Source of the DNA: Gibbula magus
Lineage: Eukaryota; Mollusca; Gastropoda; Trochida; Trochidae
Direction: 5' to 3'
DNA: 64,000 nt
Assembly: GCA_936450465.1 (NCBI GenBank)
Contig: OW388300.1
Span: 21,329,232 to 21,393,231 of the forward strand
Under the pieces are notes generated by a model. That model was not told the DNA's origin and ran no database searches. It was given only the letters and a program-made list of their open reading frames with translations. The translations under genes and the position numbers were made by a program. The stretch's first letter is position 1, and every line of letters starts with the position of its first letter. Shown here one piece after another: positions 34,501 through 47,000 of this stretch.

Positions 34501-37500
34501 TTGCAAAGAATAAATTCATATGTAAATCTAACCAATAAAGGCACATCTAAGGATCTTGGTTGCCATGACAATCACAAAATCTGTGCAGACAGACAAACAG
34601 GTTGACCTATAATCTATGTACCTGTTTTTAACAGTCTGATTAAAATCGACCTTGTTCCGAGGATTAAATTTGCAAAATTATGCATCTACCGGGATACGAA
34701 CAAGTTCTGTAGATTCCTCTCCACAAGGTCTGAGAACACACCGTATAGGCACGTGTTCAGAACCAGTTTAGTGCAGCCAAAGCCCAGTCAAATAGCTGAC
34801 CAATCACAACGTGGTTTTTAAACAGTCACTGATTTGAAAGCATTCGAAACAGACCAAAGGATAGCTGTTTGGAGTTATCTGCCCCTAGCTTCTCGCACCG
34901 AAAACATTTGTTGGGCGTCTTTTGATTGGCTACTTGAATTGCGCTCAAACACGCGAGTCTACGGGCTGTTTTCAGACGGTTTGGCGACCGATATGAGTTC
35001 GTATCCCCGTAGATGCACTATTTGCAATTTTTATTCCACCGAAAACCGTCGATTTTAATCAGACTGCTGTATTTAACATGTTTATTTCAAAGTCTAGATG
35101 GTTAGATCTGCTATAATCTATGTACCTGTTAAATAACATGTTTATTTCATAGTCTAGACAGTTATATATGTTATAGACTATGTACCTGTTAATAACATGT
35201 GCACCTGTTTGAGTGTTTTAGATAACTTACTTATCAGTGTTTACCTGATTAAGATCATATCAATGAAACCTTTAAACCATACTGCATTAGGAAATTGTGT
35301 TGATATCTCAATATTATAAGTTTTATGCTTCTCACGAGGGTAATACGGTCTCATGTCATCTGACCATAATGCGACACCTACTCTTAGCTAGGACCGGTTA
35401 CTATGGTAGCGGGGTACATGAAAATTTTACACTGTGAGACTGATGGGGTACATAAGGAAAAACGTAACGACCGTTAGCCAATCAAAAACGAGTATTCTCC
35501 TGTGGATACAAATACTGTATTTCCTCTAATTGACGCCCCTGGGGTCTATTTTTCAGACATCCTTGAGTGTCCATATAAGACCCGGCTTCTATTTGAGACC
35601 GGCGTCTATTTATCTTTTGGCATATATGATTCATCTGATTAACAAACTTATATAAATACAATCATGACAATCATTCTTGAATATGAATTTGTTTTGGTAA
35701 TATAATTTCTCTTTGTAAAACGGGAACAGTATCATCTTTAAGATGCATACGTGAACACATGTACATTATATTTTAAAACTTTGCTCATCTTATCACCTGG
35801 CGTTTATTGGAGACCAGCATATATTTGATTCAAACGGTCATACCCAAGGCATCTATTCGAGACCCGGCATCAATTCATTCAAACGGTCATACACCAGGCA
35901 TCTATTCGTGACCCGGCGTCAATTCGAGACCTGGCATCTATTAGAGGAAATATGGTGCCCTGTTGGATCAGGACGGACTATGACAGATCACACCATCTAT
36001 GTATTACATGTTATTCATCAACTGTCAAACATCCAAGGAATGTGCACCTATGAAATATACATGCTATCAGCCAGATAGTGGACTATTAATAGTGACCCCT
36101 AGTATGCATATCTTAGTACAGTCTAGTACAGTCTATCAACAAGGTCGTGTTCACTCATAAACAACTTTGTGTGACGAAGATATGCGACGCCCCCTGTCAT
36201 AGGACGACCATTTGTCTTAGATCGAGATTACCATGTCGCTGATAAACGACTTTCTTGTCTGTCTCTCGGAGACCTATCCCGTACCTACCCACGTAGATCT
36301 ATAGAGATAGCAGATTGTCATTCATGTTTTTGGTCCTACACGTGACTTGTAATGCTATATATGAACTTTGGTACACGTATTCCTATGTAATAGTTTCTCT
36401 AAGAAGTGTAAATCCATAAATTTATTAATTCTTTTGTAATAGTTAGAGCATATTTAGAACATTTAACTTTGAAAAATCTAGATTTTTCACTTTTAGTTTT
36501 TAGAATGAATATACCTTTTGATATTATTTTTTTATATTTGGTTGGATATGTTGTTAAATACATTTTGTATTTCATAATTTATTACTAGTTTTGTATTATC
36601 AGTATATATCATCAGTGATCATAAAATCTTTATTACAGCCTTTTTTACTGAGATTATTTAAAAAAATTGAGGTTAAATTAAATTTGTTTAGCTTAATGGA
36701 TATAAATCTTATCTAAAATCTCAATACAAACAAAACAACAGTTTATTAATTCAAAACCATTGAAAAAGTTTCTAAAATCAAATTTGTTATTTCAAAATAT
36801 AAACATGTTAAAAACATCTGCAGAAAAAAGATTAGAAGATTAGTGAACTAATATATTGGACTGTTAGTAAACAGAGGCAACAGTGAACTCCAACCAGTTA
36901 TAACCAGCGGGATTCCCGGGGAACTCCTAACACATACCACCTGGTCAATATACTGTGTATACAACACCTTACTCTACTGTATCTCACGTAGTATGACCTA
37001 CTTTCCCAGTCAGTGGCGTTATTGTCGTACCACTAGACAGCTGATAGCCGACATATATTTTATGCAAATGAGACATGTCACATGACATCATCAGACGTCC
37101 TATGGTATGATGCACTGAATCAATAATCAGTCAGCTGATGTGACTGGTGCGTTAAACTGAAACTACTTTTTTTTGGCAATATTTAGATTTTCATTGCTAA
37201 AAGTATTTTATGATATTTTGATTGTTTTCAATTTGATAATTTCAATGAAATAATTTGTTAAAGTTTTAGATTTATTGACACAATGAAATTTGGATTTGAA
37301 TGTCCCACATGTATATGAATGTGGTTGAAGATTATCTTCAGGAAAATCTACAACTCATCATACATCTTAAAGATTTGAAATCTTTATTGTTTGTACATCA
37401 TTTTACAAATTATAGTGATTAAAGTAAGATATCAGTAAGTATAGCAATGCTCAATCATTTATAATGATGCTAAATAAAACTACTGTGGAACAAGTCATTC

Positions 37501-37565
37501 TTTTAATTGTTTACATTATCAAAAGCAGATCCCGAAATTTAGAAGGGGGGGAGTGGCGTTCACTC

Positions 37566-37597
<32 letters not shown>

Positions 37598-38061
37598 TTG
37601 CTCTGGAACACCACCACTTAATAATTAATTTGCATCAGTGTTTAGTTGGTGTCAAGGAAAATAGTTGAACTTAGTATTTCATTTAAATGAACAAAAATAG
37701 TTCTATTACATGATAAAGCTGAATCTCAGGCAAGACACAGCAACTCCAATATGAACTACTGCCAATCCATTCTGAGTGACCTGTTTACAGGAGTCAACTT
37801 GTCAGTAACTCTTATAAATTTCTCAGTCAATCTAGACGTCCTCCATTTTTAAATCGTTATCAGGCTACATAGGACTGCACACCTGTGAGGCTAGACATTC
37901 TTATCAAGTGGCAGGTTGTGAAATTTATTTCTATCAGTCTCGACTAATGTTGTTATGATAGTTTCTCTTTTTTATCCCACTGGTATGTTATACCGTCGGA
38001 TATAGTCATTGTCCTGTCCGTCTGTCTGTCCAGCCATCCATCCATCCATCCATCCATCCAT

Positions 38062-38095
<34 letters not shown>

Positions 38096-41000
38096 GTCCA
38101 TCCATACGTTTCGCTTTTTAGCTACCGGTAATCAGACCTGAAAGGCCCGATGGGCTTATGGCATTGCATGGCATCATGTGTCCGTCCGTAATCATTTCGT
38201 TTCCAGAGCAGAACTCGAAAACCATTCATGATATCTTTCTGAAACTTCCAATGTATATTACCCTACTACTGAAGTGGTGCCTTTTGATATTTTCAGATTT
38301 CTGAATTTAAAAATAAAAATTTTGTTTCCATAGAATGTGTTGAATTTGGACTTTGTTCAGAGACAGGTTGGTTTCCGGGGCACAGCTCCAAAACTCTTCA
38401 TCATACCTGAAATTGAGTTACTCAGTGTGTGTATTACCCACTAACTGATTACAATTATCTGTCAAAGATGTGATTTACAAATTATGTGGGACCAGTGGGA
38501 TATGTCATCTTCTGATGACTTTTGTATTTAAAATTTCGATTGAAAAGCCAGATGGGTTTTTGGCATAAGCTGAAATTGTTAGATTACATAGAGAATTTGA
38601 TTTGTTCATGTTTTTACAGGAATTGTGATACTTGGACAACAAATTTTATCAGAATCATGTTTTTGTTATGCACTTACAACTGAGATTTTTCATGGCAACA
38701 TTTTTATTTTAAGGATTGTCAGTAGAATTTTTTTTTAAATTATAACAAATCATGTTAGGCGAATCCGTAAACCAACTAAACAATTCTTTTTGGCCTTTTT
38801 AATGAGATTTTGCACTGTCTACAAATGTGGGAACCCTGACCGATGACATCATGATTAAACACAAGAACGTGAGCAAAAACAGTGGTCACTATGCCAACAT
38901 GATATTATATTATGCACATGTGATGATGACAATAACTATTTCCCTCCCAGTAGTGACATTGTCACTGGTCACAGAGACTTAAAGATGCACTAATTATGTT
39001 TCATAAAAAAATTATTTCGCGATAATACGTGCCAATCTTCGGTCCTGACAGATTTGGTATTAGTAGTTATGAAGAAATATAATAAATACCCACACTTGTA
39101 AGGATTCCTAAACTATCACGACTTGATGCAGAAAGATAATTTGCATATTGAAATTATGCCTATTGCCCGAGGCTATATCTTGTTGACAAATGGTGGCCTG
39201 AATTTAACCTTTGGCCGAACCAGACGATGTCATTTATCAAATGTCGACTGAAATATATGGAGTTCACTATGAACTCAAACTAGCAGATAACAACAGCTGA
39301 TCAAAGAGTGTACACTCTGTACTGCTATCTGTTAGAGAAAGCATGTACCTCCACTATAGATTCAAGCATGGAAAGCATTCCCACTCATAGCTTTAGATTA
39401 TTTATAAGCCATATGCATAATAATATTATATCTACATTGTATATATTTTTACCTATTTTATATGTGTACATATACTATGTACTATATACATGTGAGACTT
39501 AAATATGTCTGTCATAATATCTGTGTTATATATTATAGAAAACTTCTAGCCCTCTCCGTAAATGTATAAATAACATATATATAGATATAAGTCTATGGTA
39601 AATTCACTAATGATGAATCACTTTTGGCCATTCACTGTACACTAAAACACATTCTTGCAACAAAGAAGGTGTAAATCTGTAGAACTCATTTCTCATCCAT
39701 CACTTCATCTCTCTCTCATGACGCCTATTTTGTCAATTTCATTAATCTGGTTTGAAATAACTGCAACACTGGAATGAAACGGTTCACTTGAGCTACGGTT
39801 CGGTGTTTGTTGCAGTACAAAACCCTTTATTTGGTACATTTTCAGTTTTAAACCAAAAATGCAACGAATTGATGTCACAAGAAAACATATTTTTCTTGAA
39901 AATAAAGTCCAACGAAGGTGAAAATAAAAAAAGGTGGAAATATGAGTAGAGTCAGACCTCGAGCACAGTAGTATTTAAAATTGTCTTTATGCTTTTCTAT
40001 GCAAATGATGATTGCTTAATAATCCTACATTTTTTTCTGGACAGTTTTCAACTGTAACCAAATCATGAGGATAGAGAGGGTCTGACTGTAACACTTTATG
40101 AAATCAATCAATAACAGAAAATATTGTTAGGTGCAAACAAAGTTAACCCAAACTTTAAACAATTACAGCAAGAAATTATAAGATATTACCAAAGAACGCA
40201 AATGATTGCATTTTCAAATTGTGAATACACAAGCTTCCAAACATATTCTGCTCATCACTCCATATGTTTTGTAGAAATCATGTATGATAAATGCCATATT
40301 TGACATGACACGTACAATGCACAATGTTTTTCATCTTGAAATTTATGGAAAAGTATGAAAATGGAAAAAATCAATAAAAAATCTGAAAAATATCTTTGTT
40401 TTATGGAGACAGATGTTCGTACATTTGGGCTAGACATCCCTTTATGTGTGGCAAATTTGTTTTTGACTTCTCTCCAGAATCTAGCATGCAGAGTAACAGT
40501 GTGGTGTAACTGCTTGAGTTGACAAACATGTGGATATTTGCACTGTGTATCAGCTATATATATACTAGTAGTTTAAGCTGTGACTTGCAGTATTTTCAAA
40601 CACCTCTGTGTTTTTGACAGACTTTGTTTGTTTTATGTTTTATGTCAAATAGTGCATTTTCATATAACCTGACAAATATCCAAATCTCAACTGTCAGAAG
40701 ATTGATATAATTTTGCATTAAAAGTTTTCTTTTCTGAGAACAAATATATAATATTTTAAGTGCACCATTTGGCCTTAAATTAATTTTCTGCTGATGTGAT
40801 GACCAGCAGACGCCTAAAATGGAAAAATCAAGTCAAATTATATTCTTATTATTAGAATGCTTTACAACTTTATCTCAAACCATATTTGAATTTTTAATTT
40901 TTTTGGATGAAAACAAGGTGGATTTTACAATGAACACAGACAGTTTTAATAATTCAATACATAAACATCAACTCTTGTAAAAACAATTTTATTTCCAAAT

Positions 41001-44000
41001 ATTATTTTTTGTTTATTAGCTCATCAGGCCTGAAAGGCCCGATGGGCTTATGGCATGGGATGGCGTCCGTCCGTCCGTCCGTCCGTCCGTCCGTCCGTCC
41101 GTCCGTAAACTTTTCACTTTTTCGACTTCTTCTCCAGAACCAATAACTCTAGAGAGAGAGCTGAAATTTTATGTACAGACTCCTTGGCCAATGGGGATTC
41201 TAAATTGTAGATTTGGTGACGCTGTGACCCCAAATAAGGGCCCCAGGGGTCATAACCTTAAAAGCTATTTTCATCTTCTTCTCCAGAACCAATGACTCCA
41301 GAGAGCTGAAATTTTATGTACAGACTCCTTGGCCAATGGGGATTCTAAATTGTAGATTTGGTGACCATGTGACCCCAAATAAGGGCCACAGGGGTCATAA
41401 GCTAAAAAGCTATTTTCATCTTCTTCTCCAGAACCAATGACTCCAGAGAGCTGAAATTATATGTACATACTCCTTGGCCAATGGGGATTCTAAATTGTAG
41501 ATTTGGTGACCCTGTGACCCCAAATAAGGGCCTCACAGGCCATTACCTAAAATCCTGTTTTCATCTTTTTCTCCGGAACAAAAAGACCTAGAAGGCTGTA
41601 ATATTGTATGCAAACTCTTTAGCCAATGGGGATTCTAACTTGTAAATTTGGTGACCCTGAGACCCTAAATATGGGCCACAGCCTAAAAAACCTGTCGAAA
41701 TTGAATTTTGAACTGATATTTATGTGCACTTCTTTCACTTTATTTGAAATGTATGTCGACTTGAAATAACAATCTACATTGTGGACATGTTTGTCAAATT
41801 GATGTAATCAATGTGAAATGAGAACTGTTGAATAGCCTATGAAATGAAAATTGTGACAAGGCATAAAGGACTAAATTGAAGAGGAGTTAAGAATTCTTTT
41901 ATTTTACATGAGATATGTGAACTGCATATGACTGGTGATGAAATGATAAGATAAGATTATTTTCATCTTTTTCTCCAGAACGAAAAGACCTAGAAGGTTG
42001 TCATGTTGTGTAAAGAGTCTTTAGCTAATGGAGATTCTAAATTGTAGATTTGGTGACCCTGTGACCCCAAATAAGGGCCTCACAGGCCATTACCTAAAAT
42101 CTTGTTTTCATCTTTTTCTCCAGAACAAAAAGATCTAGAAGGCTGTAATATTGTATGCAAACTCTTTAGCCAATGGGGATTCAAACTTGTAAATTTGGTG
42201 ACCCTGTGACCCCAAATATGGGCCACAGCCTAAAAAAAACCTTTGAAAATGAATTTTGAACTGATATTTTATGACACTTCAACCACTTTATTTGAAATGT
42301 ATGTCGACTTTAGATAACAATCTACATTGTGGACATGTTTGTCAAATTGATGTAATCAATGTGAAATGAGAACTTAGGAGATAAACCTACTGTGTTTGAA
42401 AATCAGAGACATGTTATACTGGATTGATAGCGAGTAAATTTAAAATTGAAACCTCACGCTACGCGTTCGGTTTCAATTTTAAATTTACTCGCTATCAATC
42501 CAGTATAACATGTCTCTGATTTTCAAACACAGTAGGTTTATCTCCATTCTACCATGACCGTTTTACCATGGAACTCTTTTTGTTGGATGCTGACAGTGCG
42601 TACAACGGCAGGGCGCGAGCTCCGAATTACGTTCGAAAAATCCTTTGTAACAACAGCAGCGATTTCGTACAAAAATATTGTTGTTATACACAGAGTTTTC
42701 TCCTACAAGTTCTCTTTAACCATTTAAAAAAATCATATATATATTTGTCATTTATAACGGGAGTTTACATTTTGTTTTCTCAACATTCGCGTTCACAAAA
42801 TCAAGATTCGTATTTCCTGAAGTTCGCATTTTTGGAATAACCCGCTAAGCATATCACGCGACGTTCAAAATGGCGGCTACCGTTTGCCGGTCGCTGTGAA
42901 TGACGAGCTTGCGGACTTGTATTTATTAAAAGGAAGCGTTACAGGTGATGGTAATTGTCTCATTCGGGTAAGGAATGCACATTCTAGTTATCGACGTAGG
43001 TGTGCAGATGATATGACATATGTATTTCTTATTTTGCATCAAAACGTTACGCTCGGTTTTCAGATCCGGCTGACCATTGCGTCAATGACATTGCGTTTGC
43101 TCGCCTTCTCAACTGCATCAAGTGTCGCTATTTGGATTGATCTCGATACTGACGCAGTTTGCCTTGCTAATCTATCTGATGTAACTCTAAAACACGCTAC
43201 AGGAAAAATTAATTTGATTGTATCAGTTATTTTGATTTCCACAAGTAGAGCACACCTTAGAATCGGCCGTTTGTTCGGATAGATTGTGACGTCACAATGT
43301 AGATTTGTCAATACGCGGTGAAGCGGCGCTAAAATCAGAGGAGGTTCAATCCAGAATTGATCACGCTAGATTTTGCTGGAGAACCAATCAGAATCGAGTA
43401 TCCAGCAATGTCATGGTAGAATATCGAATAGCCTATGAACTGAAAATTGTGACAAGGCATAAAGGACTAAATTGAAGAGGAGTTAAGAATTCTTTTATTT
43501 TACATGAGATATGTGGACTGCATATGACTGGTGATGAAATGGTAAGATTATTTTCATCTTCTTCTCCAGAACGAAAAGACCTAGAAGGTTGTCATGTTGT
43601 GTAATGAGTCTTTAGCCAATGAAGATTCTAAATTGTAGATTTGGTGACCCTGTGGCCCCAAATAAGGGCCTCACAGGCCATTACCTAAAATCTTGTTTTC
43701 ATCTTTTTCTCCGGAACAAAAAGATCTAGAAGGCTGTAATATTGTATGCAAACTCTTTAGCCAATGGGGATTCAAACTTGTAAATTTGGTGACCCTGTGA
43801 CCCCAAATATGGGCCACAGCCTAAAAAAACCCTTTGAAAATGAATTTTGAACTGATATTTTATGACACTTCAATCACAATGATTTGAAATGTATGTCGAC
43901 TTAAGATAACAATCTACATTGTGGACATGTTTGTCAAATTGATGTAATCAATGTGAAATGAGAACTATTGAATAGCCTATGAACTGAAAATTGTGACAAG

Positions 44001-47000
44001 GCATAAAGGACTAAATTGAAGAGGAGTTAAGAATTCTTTTATTTTACATGAGATACTGCATATGACTGGTGATGAAATGATAAGATAAGATTATTTTCAT
44101 CTTCTTCTCCAGAACGAAAAGACCTAGAAGGTTGTCATGTTGTGTAAAGAGTCTTTAGCCAATGAAGATTCTAAATTGTAGATTTGGTGACCCTGTGGCC
44201 CATAATAAGGGCCTCACAGGCCATTACCTAAAATCCTGTTTTCATCCAGAACAAACTAGAAGGAATATTTTGTTCAGGATGTTTAGATGTTTGGATGACA
44301 AGGCTTAGAACCGAGATTGTTTAGCCAAGGTGATTCAAAATTGTACTATGTACCATGATATTCATCACATTGCCTGTTCTCTTTAAGCCTTATACAGTTA
44401 GATCAGTGCTGCCAGTGTTTAGTGCAAGCAAGAGTCTATTACATAATTTGGCGGTAAAACACAAAAAACACAGCTGGCTTGTAACCAGAGCCAAGGGGAC
44501 AGAATATTGCATAATCTCCTGTGTGTTGACCTTGCTGAGTGCTCTCGCTCAATTTCAAGACTAAGATTTGTCAGGGTTAGGGATTGTGCATTATATTGAG
44601 ACAGCATATTTCTGTCTTCATCATCAAACAAAATAAACTCTGATGAGCTACAGAGCCCATGGCTCTATTTTTTTATTTTTTTTTAAGTACAGAGTCAAAG
44701 ATTACAGGCATACAGGCAAATATTGGGATTGATTACATAGTTGAAACCTTTAATTGCTGAAATTGGGATGAGTGAATTCAAAATTTCCATTTCATTGTTT
44801 TTCTTTGCCGTGATTTGTCAACAAATATTTCTTGAATACCATTTTAAAATTGATTAAAGGGCATGTAGTTGGTGCAAGATGGACTGAAACCTTGTATGTA
44901 AACCTTGTATGTAAACCTTGTATGTAAACCTTGTATGTAGAGCTTGTATGTAAACCTTGTATGTAGAGCTTGTATGTAAACCTTGTATGTAAACCTTGTA
45001 TGTAAACCTTGTATGTAAACCTTGTTTTAAAACCTTGTATGTAAACCTTGTATGTAGAGCTTGTATGTAAACCTTGTATGTAAACCTTGTATGTAAACCT
45101 TGTATGTAAACCTTGTATGTAAACCTTCTCTATACAGGAGCTGATATGCACAAATCTTTTCTCAACACTACACATCACATTATCATCAACAAAACTAGTA
45201 AATTTTACTTGTAAAATCTTCCATTTTCAGGACAAGACTTTTGAAGAACTCAAACCCAAGTCACTGGGCACGGTATCTGACGTCAAGGTAAGGCCCTGTA
45301 CATTGTATTACTGATTAACCCAATTTTATTTATTTATTATTTAAAAATAAATGGATTTACCTGACAAAATAAAGAATTTTAAATGTTGTGTAATTGGAAT
45401 ATGATTTAACATCATATCTGATGTTTCTTTTTGTGAATAAATTTTTTTTACATTTTGCAAAATAATTCAAGAATGGGGTATTAGTACCTGTCTTTGATAT
45501 TCTAATACCAAACTATATCAACTATAACCTTAAATGTATCCGGGGATGAGTGTTTAACAAAAACATCTTAAATTCCAGGACTCATACAAGCCAGAACGAA
45601 GATACAAACGCAGCCATGTTGAGAAACTGCGAGACGAGGAAACCCGAGTCCATTCTACGTTGCTGGAGTACGGCAGGTGTGGTGCTTCTTCTTTAACCCT
45701 TTACCTGCGGATCTCCATGTAAATCTCCCAGGGCTAACCCCAACCCCCTTTCAATATATGAACCTCCCCTTCCAAACTTCCTTGTTCCACCTACATTAGT
45801 TACACGCTGTTTTGACAGGGTGTACGGGACTGTAAGACCCTTGTATATTCCGTATTTTCCTGAGGCGCACCCGAAGGAAATAGGGAATATACAAGGGTCT
45901 TACAGTCCCTACGCCCTGTCCAATGCTGTGTAACAAATTTATTTATCCTTAAGATCTATTATTTGTATTATTTCACTGGTTTCCGACCAAATATTTTGGC
46001 TTCATAGCGATTTCCGTTTGTGATAAAAACTCTGCTCACTAATCACTACTTGTCGAGATGTTTTTAAAACTCATTGAAAAACATATAAAAGATGAATATC
46101 ACATTTCCTTGAATATCACCCCGGGGTTCTATTTCGTTCAGCACCCCCATCCCCAAGCTACTTTCGAGGTGTTTATCTGATGTTAATGATGTTATGTTCC
46201 AGACGGTACGGTGCAAGTAAAACGCCAAAGGATGAAAAGGTTTGTTGTTTGTTATATTTGCTATATTCTATCAATATATGAATATTTGACTAAATCAACC
46301 ATATCCATATCAATATCAATATATAGATTTGTTCAGACCCTTATATCAGTGATCACACTGGAATTACTTCCTTTGTTTATGAGTTGTGATTCCGATGAAT
46401 TGGCCATTCAGCACTTTAATTACAATAACTAATTAAAGTAACCTTGTAAAATTATTTTACGGGTACGAAACTCGGAGAGGCAGAGACAATTGATGAGAGC
46501 TTCCATGGATTTGTTTTTCTGGCTTTTCATATCTTGATAATAAACACATAAATATACTCATATTTCACCATGACACCATCGATGATGGATAGTACCAAAC
46601 TCACTGCTGTCAGTGTTGATGAGATTGCCTGGAATTTCATTAACAGGGTGCATGATTTGATCTATAAGAATATACCAACTAAAGGAACACCAAACTAATG
46701 GATTGATTTTAAAGTCTCTTCAATTGGTACTTTTTGTGAATTTAAAGAATGAGTTCTATCAGGATATTTTTGGAAACGAAATTCAAGAGAATATTCTTGT
46801 TTACACACATATATGTTAATAGTTCTAAACGTTTATTGCACAATCCAGGCGAAACATATTACAGAGGGTAATATTTTAATGACTTTTCATTTGAAAATTT
46901 GATAAGGCTACTGCACATTCATTCAAAATTAAAAATGCTAAGTGAAGCCATTCATCGGTGCTACAAGTTTGGAAAGTTTTGCTACAGCACAACAAAACAT

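Larger units (their letters stand above)
41017..44673 (+). mobile_element. Tandem-core (Helentron/pearl-like) element with higher-order repeats
   Basis: The left end TAGCTCATCAGGCCTGAAAG is followed by nine GTCC units. The core has units of about 125 bp with GAGAGCTGAAATTTTATGTA and TTGGCCAATGGGGATTCTAA. From about 41.83 kb the array changes to larger units of roughly 540 bp or more (starts near 41830, 43430 and 43970), each containing GAATAGCCTATGAA, GATATGTG(A/G)ACTGCATATG and two short units. The right end is CTGATGAGCTA plus the hairpin. A palindrome and a MITE have inserted at 42377-43422. No replication protein was seen. Confidence 0.8.

Noticed and set aside
35512..35956. LTR retrotransposon
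   Set aside because: The termini are inverted, not direct, and there is no coding or priming site.
44792..45178. 128-codon minus-strand frame with a six-residue-type repeat
   Set aside because: It is only a translation of the 12-bp minisatellite and lies inside a CCDC93 intron on the opposite strand.
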